Position numbers and translations under genes: made by a program. A stretch of DNA of 64,000 nt, taken from assembly GCA_900095095.1 (NCBI GenBank), contig FMBT01000442.1:1-64000 (forward strand), read 5' to 3'. Source of the DNA: Fragilariopsis cylindrus CCMP1102 (lineage: Eukaryota > Bacillariophyta > Bacillariophyceae > Bacillariales > Bacillariaceae). Of this stretch, positions 61,483 through 64,000 are shown piece by piece. The notes beneath the pieces are model-generated. The model searched no databases and was not told the origin of the DNA. It was given only the letters and a program-made list of their open reading frames with translations. Numbering within the stretch: position 1 is the first letter of the stretch; the number at the start of each line of letters is the position of its first letter.

Positions 61483-63483
61483 ATGGATTCTATGGAGGAA
61501 CTCGTTATTAACGCAAGTTGTACCGATGATAGCAATGACAATGACAACGACGACGACGAAGTGAGCCATCATTCTTCTGGCCGATCAATTACTACCGGTT
61601 TTTCGTGGCCCTTTTCGAACATGATGAATAACAAAAATGGCAACAATAACAACGACAAAAAGGCTACTACTTCGAAACCCTTTAGTCCAAGTAGTCCAAT
61701 CAAGAACAGTAAAATCCGTAGTAAAGTCACTACTAATAACATCACAACCAATCCAAATATCGTGCCAATTATTGACGATAAATTCACCGTGAATAGATTT
61801 CAACACGATGTCGAACAGGCGAAGTTGATGAGAAGGAACATGGACAAACGGAAACAACAGCAGCAACAGCAACAACATGATAACGCTATTACTAACACTA
61901 CAATCAACAACAGCAATAGTAAAAATGACAGCATAGTAAGTACCGAATCTAATGTTCGTTTGGGATTAGATGGATTAGATCAAGCATCGATTCTACTTCG
62001 GAATGGACGTACAAGAGAGGCATTTAAAATTAGTGAATTGTCTATTGAATTATTAATTGATTATCTTCGATCGGATCCTCCTACTCAAATTAGTACTACT
62101 GATATTCCAGGAGGAATAATGAGTCGAGAGAAGGTAGGGATTCGGGTCCAGAATGCATTAACAGCAGCTGAAGAAATGAAATTAATTATAAAGAATGATG
62201 ATAAGAGTAACAACACCAGCAATAACAACAACAACAACATTCGAAGTAATAATAGTAAACAACAATCAAATGCCGAATCATCGATTTTGAAAACATTGAA
62301 TGCTGCTATCCAACGGGGTAAAAAAGGGACTAAAATTAATACCAGCAACAATAGCACTAACAGCAGAAACGCTATACCATCATTACGCAAAAACCAATCT
62401 ACTAGTACTACGAAGAAAGTAAACACTGCATCTAATGCTCGTAAACCTAAAACAGCAAAAACAAAAAATAGCACCAACAATAAAAGTAGTAATAATAAAC
62501 AAAATGCGGCACCACATGCAGCAGCAGCGGCGGCGCCTCTTATTAATAGTCAGGACCCGCTAGTCCAAACCATTAAATCAGAATTATATATCGATCAATC
62601 ACAACTACAATCCACGACGTGGAATGATATCGCTGGTCTCCATGATGCCAAACAGTCATTGCAAGAAGCTGCAATATTACCATTAATGCGACCGGATCTC
62701 TTCTCGGGATTACGACGGCCACGTAATATTATACTGTATGGTCCTCCAGGGACGGGAAAGACCATGTTAGTGAAAGCTGTAGCGCATGAATCATCGTGTG
62801 TTCTCTTCGTGTGTACGGCTAGTGCTCTCACTAGCAAATGGCATGGTGAGGGAGAAAAACTACTCAAGACTCTGTTCCAGGTAGCTCGAGCTGCCGCACC
62901 ATCCATAATATTCGTGGACGAAATGGATGCATTATTAAGTAGTCGCAAATCAGAAGGGGAACACGAAGCATCGCGTCGCTTCAAAACAGAATTCATGACC
63001 AACCTGGATGGGATCGTCAAGAATGGTGGTGGTGGCGGGGGTGGTGAAGAGGAGAATGGGAAAAACTTACTGGTGATCGCTGCGACTAATTGTCCTTGGG
63101 ATATCGACTCTGCTGTCTTACGGCGATTCCCTCGAAGGATATACATTCCATTGCCAGAATCTACTACCCGTAAGGCTCTTCTAAAGAAATTACTAGAAAA
63201 GGCGGGTGAAAGCGATATGACAAAAGATGATATCAAGGTCATCATCAAACGACTGAGCGGTTTTAGTGGTTCCGACATCGCCAGTATCGCGTCAGAAGCA
63301 TCATTTGGACCGATACGATCATTGGGTGGAATCGATGCTATCCAAGCATGTAAATCTAGTGATATACGGCCAATCCAACGGCAAGATTTTGATGTGGCGA
63401 TCGACCAAGCGACGAAATCTGTTTCGAAGAGTTTGTTGAAACAATACGATGAATGGAAGCAAGACCAAGCCGCTTCCAGTTGA
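61483..63483 (+). CDS. Spastin/VPS4-type AAA ATPase with MIT domain
   Basis: Meiotic-clade AAA ATPase, 666 residues, one exon. A Ser/Asn/Gln-rich N-terminus precedes a helical MIT-like domain at about 156-235 (LDQASILLRNGRTREAFKI, SIELLIDYLRSDPP, VQNALTAAEEMKLII). A 150-residue Asn/Thr/Ser/Lys linker follows. The AAA module starts WNDIAGLHDAKQSLQEA and has Walker [11 protein letters not shown] (about 420-427), pore loop SKWHGEGEKL, Walker B IIFVDEMDALLSSR (about 475-488), sensor-1 VIAATNCPWDID and the arginine-finger RRFPRRIYIPLPE. A Gly/Glu insert (nine Gly) sits before sensor 1. The C-terminal helix is DFDVAIDQATKSVSKSLLKQYDEW. The MIT plus AAA order fits spastin (microtubule severing) or VPS4 (ESCRT disassembly). 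The end QYDEW is closer to spastin/fidgetin; not decidable here. Confidence 0.92.
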   Translation: MDSMEELVINASCTDDSNDNDNDDDEVSHHSSGRSITTGFSWPFSNMMNNKNGNNNNDKKATTSKPFSPSSPIKNSKIRSKVTTNNITTNPNIVPIIDDKFTVNRFQHDVEQAKLMRRNMDKRKQQQQQQQHDNAITNTTINNSNSKNDSIVSTESNVRLGLDGLDQASILLRNGRTREAFKISELSIELLIDYLRSDPPTQISTTDIPGGIMSREKVGIRVQNALTAAEEMKLIIKNDDKSNNTSNNNNNNIRSNNSKQQSNAESSILKTLNAAIQRGKKGTKINTSNNSTNSRNAIPSLRKNQSTSTTKKVNTASNARKPKTAKTKNSTNNKSSNNKQNAAPHAAAAAAPLINSQDPLVQTIKSELYIDQSQLQSTTWNDIAGLHDAKQSLQEAAILPLMRPDLFSGLRRPRNIILYGPPGTGKTMLVKAVAHESSCVLFVCTASALTSKWHGEGEKLLKTLFQVARAAAPSIIFVDEMDALLSSRKSEGEHEASRRFKTEFMTNLDGIVKNGGGGGGGEEENGKNLLVIAATNCPWDIDSAVLRRFPRRIYIPLPESTTRKALLKKLLEKAGESDMTKDDIKVIIKRLSGFSGSDIASIASEASFGPIRSLGGIDAIQACKSSDIRPIQRQDFDVAIDQATKSVSKSLLKQYDEWKQDQAASS

Positions 63484-63706
63484 ATAAATTTCAAACAAAT
63501 AATTATACTATATCATACTATTATACTATATTCAATAGTGTTGGGCTGTAATGTATTGACTTTTCTCGTATAGTTGTACATATACAAAATTCTCTTAGAT
63601 CCTACTGGAACCACAATTGCTAGTACGATATTCTCTTCCCTGCCCTGTGCATGCATTACCAAAATAAAACACCCTTGTTGTCTTGATTCGATAGAATTTA
63701 GTCTCG

Positions 63707-64000
63707 TCACCAAAAGCTGCAGCAACACCCCACAGCGACCATTTCCTCTGCTGGATCAACAGAAGGCGACTTTAGAAGTGCTTTGGCTTCATCATGTTGA
63801 AATGTATTTTCGTTCGCGTTATGATTAGTGTTCTTACCTGTTTTCTTATTCTTGTCTTTCAATTGTTGTTGTTGCCACTCCTTCTTCAATTTTTGATCTC
63901 CAACTGTCCTCACCCTGCCATCTACAAGTGAACCATTCCGTTCGTCATCTGGTACATTACTGGTATTAGAATACACGGTAGCTTTGGCATCTGGACCTTT
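63707..64000 (-). CDS. Partial gene, 3' end, hypothetical
   Basis: A minus-strand frame is open from the window edge to a stop at 63707. It reads KGPDAKATVYSNTSNVPDDE, then a charged helix (DQKLKKEWQQQQLKDKNKK), and ends VDPAEEMVAVGCCCSFW. The 5' part lies outside the window, so neither function nor splicing can be judged. The final GCCCSFW could be a reading beyond a missed splice or frame break. Confidence 0.45.
   Translation of the reverse strand, partial: KGPDAKATVYSNTSNVPDDERNGSLVDGRVRTVGDQKLKKEWQQQQLKDKNKKTGKNTNHNANENTFQHDEAKALLKSPSVDPAEEMVAVGCCCSFW

Noticed and set aside
61483-62580. Leu-rich minus-strand frames under the AAA ATPase N-terminus
   Set aside because: They are the complement of Asn/Gln/Ser/Thr codons of the real gene and only appear hydrophobic for that reason.

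Overview
This is nuclear DNA from a photosynthetic stramenopile, most likely a diatom. The evidence is: AT-rich spacers, short GT-AG introns of roughly 70-190 bases, coding sequence full of Gln/Asn/Asp/Ser/Thr runs, two proteins with a signal peptide followed by an A-F plastid-targeting junction (a plastid sigma-70 factor and a thiamine-triphosphatase-like protein), and a duplicated Cys2-His-Cys domain that I associate with diatom proteins. The placement rests on protein style and remembered families, not on a marker gene. I see no virus-like element, transposon, CRISPR array, tRNA or rRNA.

Layout. 0-8 kb: pyruvate kinase (+), a MYND-finger remnant (+) and an IGHMBP2/SMUBP2-type helicase (-). 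8-20 kb: a small membrane protein (+), a membrane-anchored MsrA (-), an SLC26/SulP transporter with a 21-base exon (+), a two-copy zinc-domain protein (+) and the rRNA-processing factor RRP36 (-). 20-30 kb: a low-complexity membrane protein (+), an F-box protein with a C-terminal DUSP-like region (-), a PLAC8 protein (+), an unclear low-complexity locus (+) and an S28 peptidase (-). 30-45 kb: an unknown multi-pass protein (-), an SLC35F-type carrier (-), a thioredoxin-like protein (+), a DUF2306-like membrane protein (+), a small acidic protein (-), a protein of six tandem ubiquitin-like domains (+), a CYTH/ThTPase (+) and ribosomal protein L27a (-). 45-64 kb: ribose-phosphate pyrophosphokinase (+), a Na+/H+ exchanger (+), a plastid sigma factor (-), an unknown repeat protein (-), elongin C (+), a MAPKK-like kinase (-), a spastin/VPS4-type AAA ATPase (+) and the 3' end of another gene (-).

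The genes are independent housekeeping and regulatory loci, not a pathway cluster. Several lie head-to-head over 0.4-1.4 kb spacers. The spacers repeatedly carry the short palindrome TACNGTA, sometimes clustered, and two contain longer perfect inverted repeats just upstream of start codons.

The most striking pattern is that eight clearly conserved genes lose frame inside otherwise well-conserved domains. Most of the interpretable breaks behave as one missing base beside a short homopolymer. In two exons, adding one base also restores the splice phase. This looks like uncorrected sequencing indels, although real lesions cannot be excluded. About seventeen other genes are intact. The best candidates for new biology are the tandem ubiquitin-like protein without a terminal Gly-Gly, the anchored MsrA, the F-box/DUSP-like protein, the two-copy zinc domain and the TACNGTA spacer motif.
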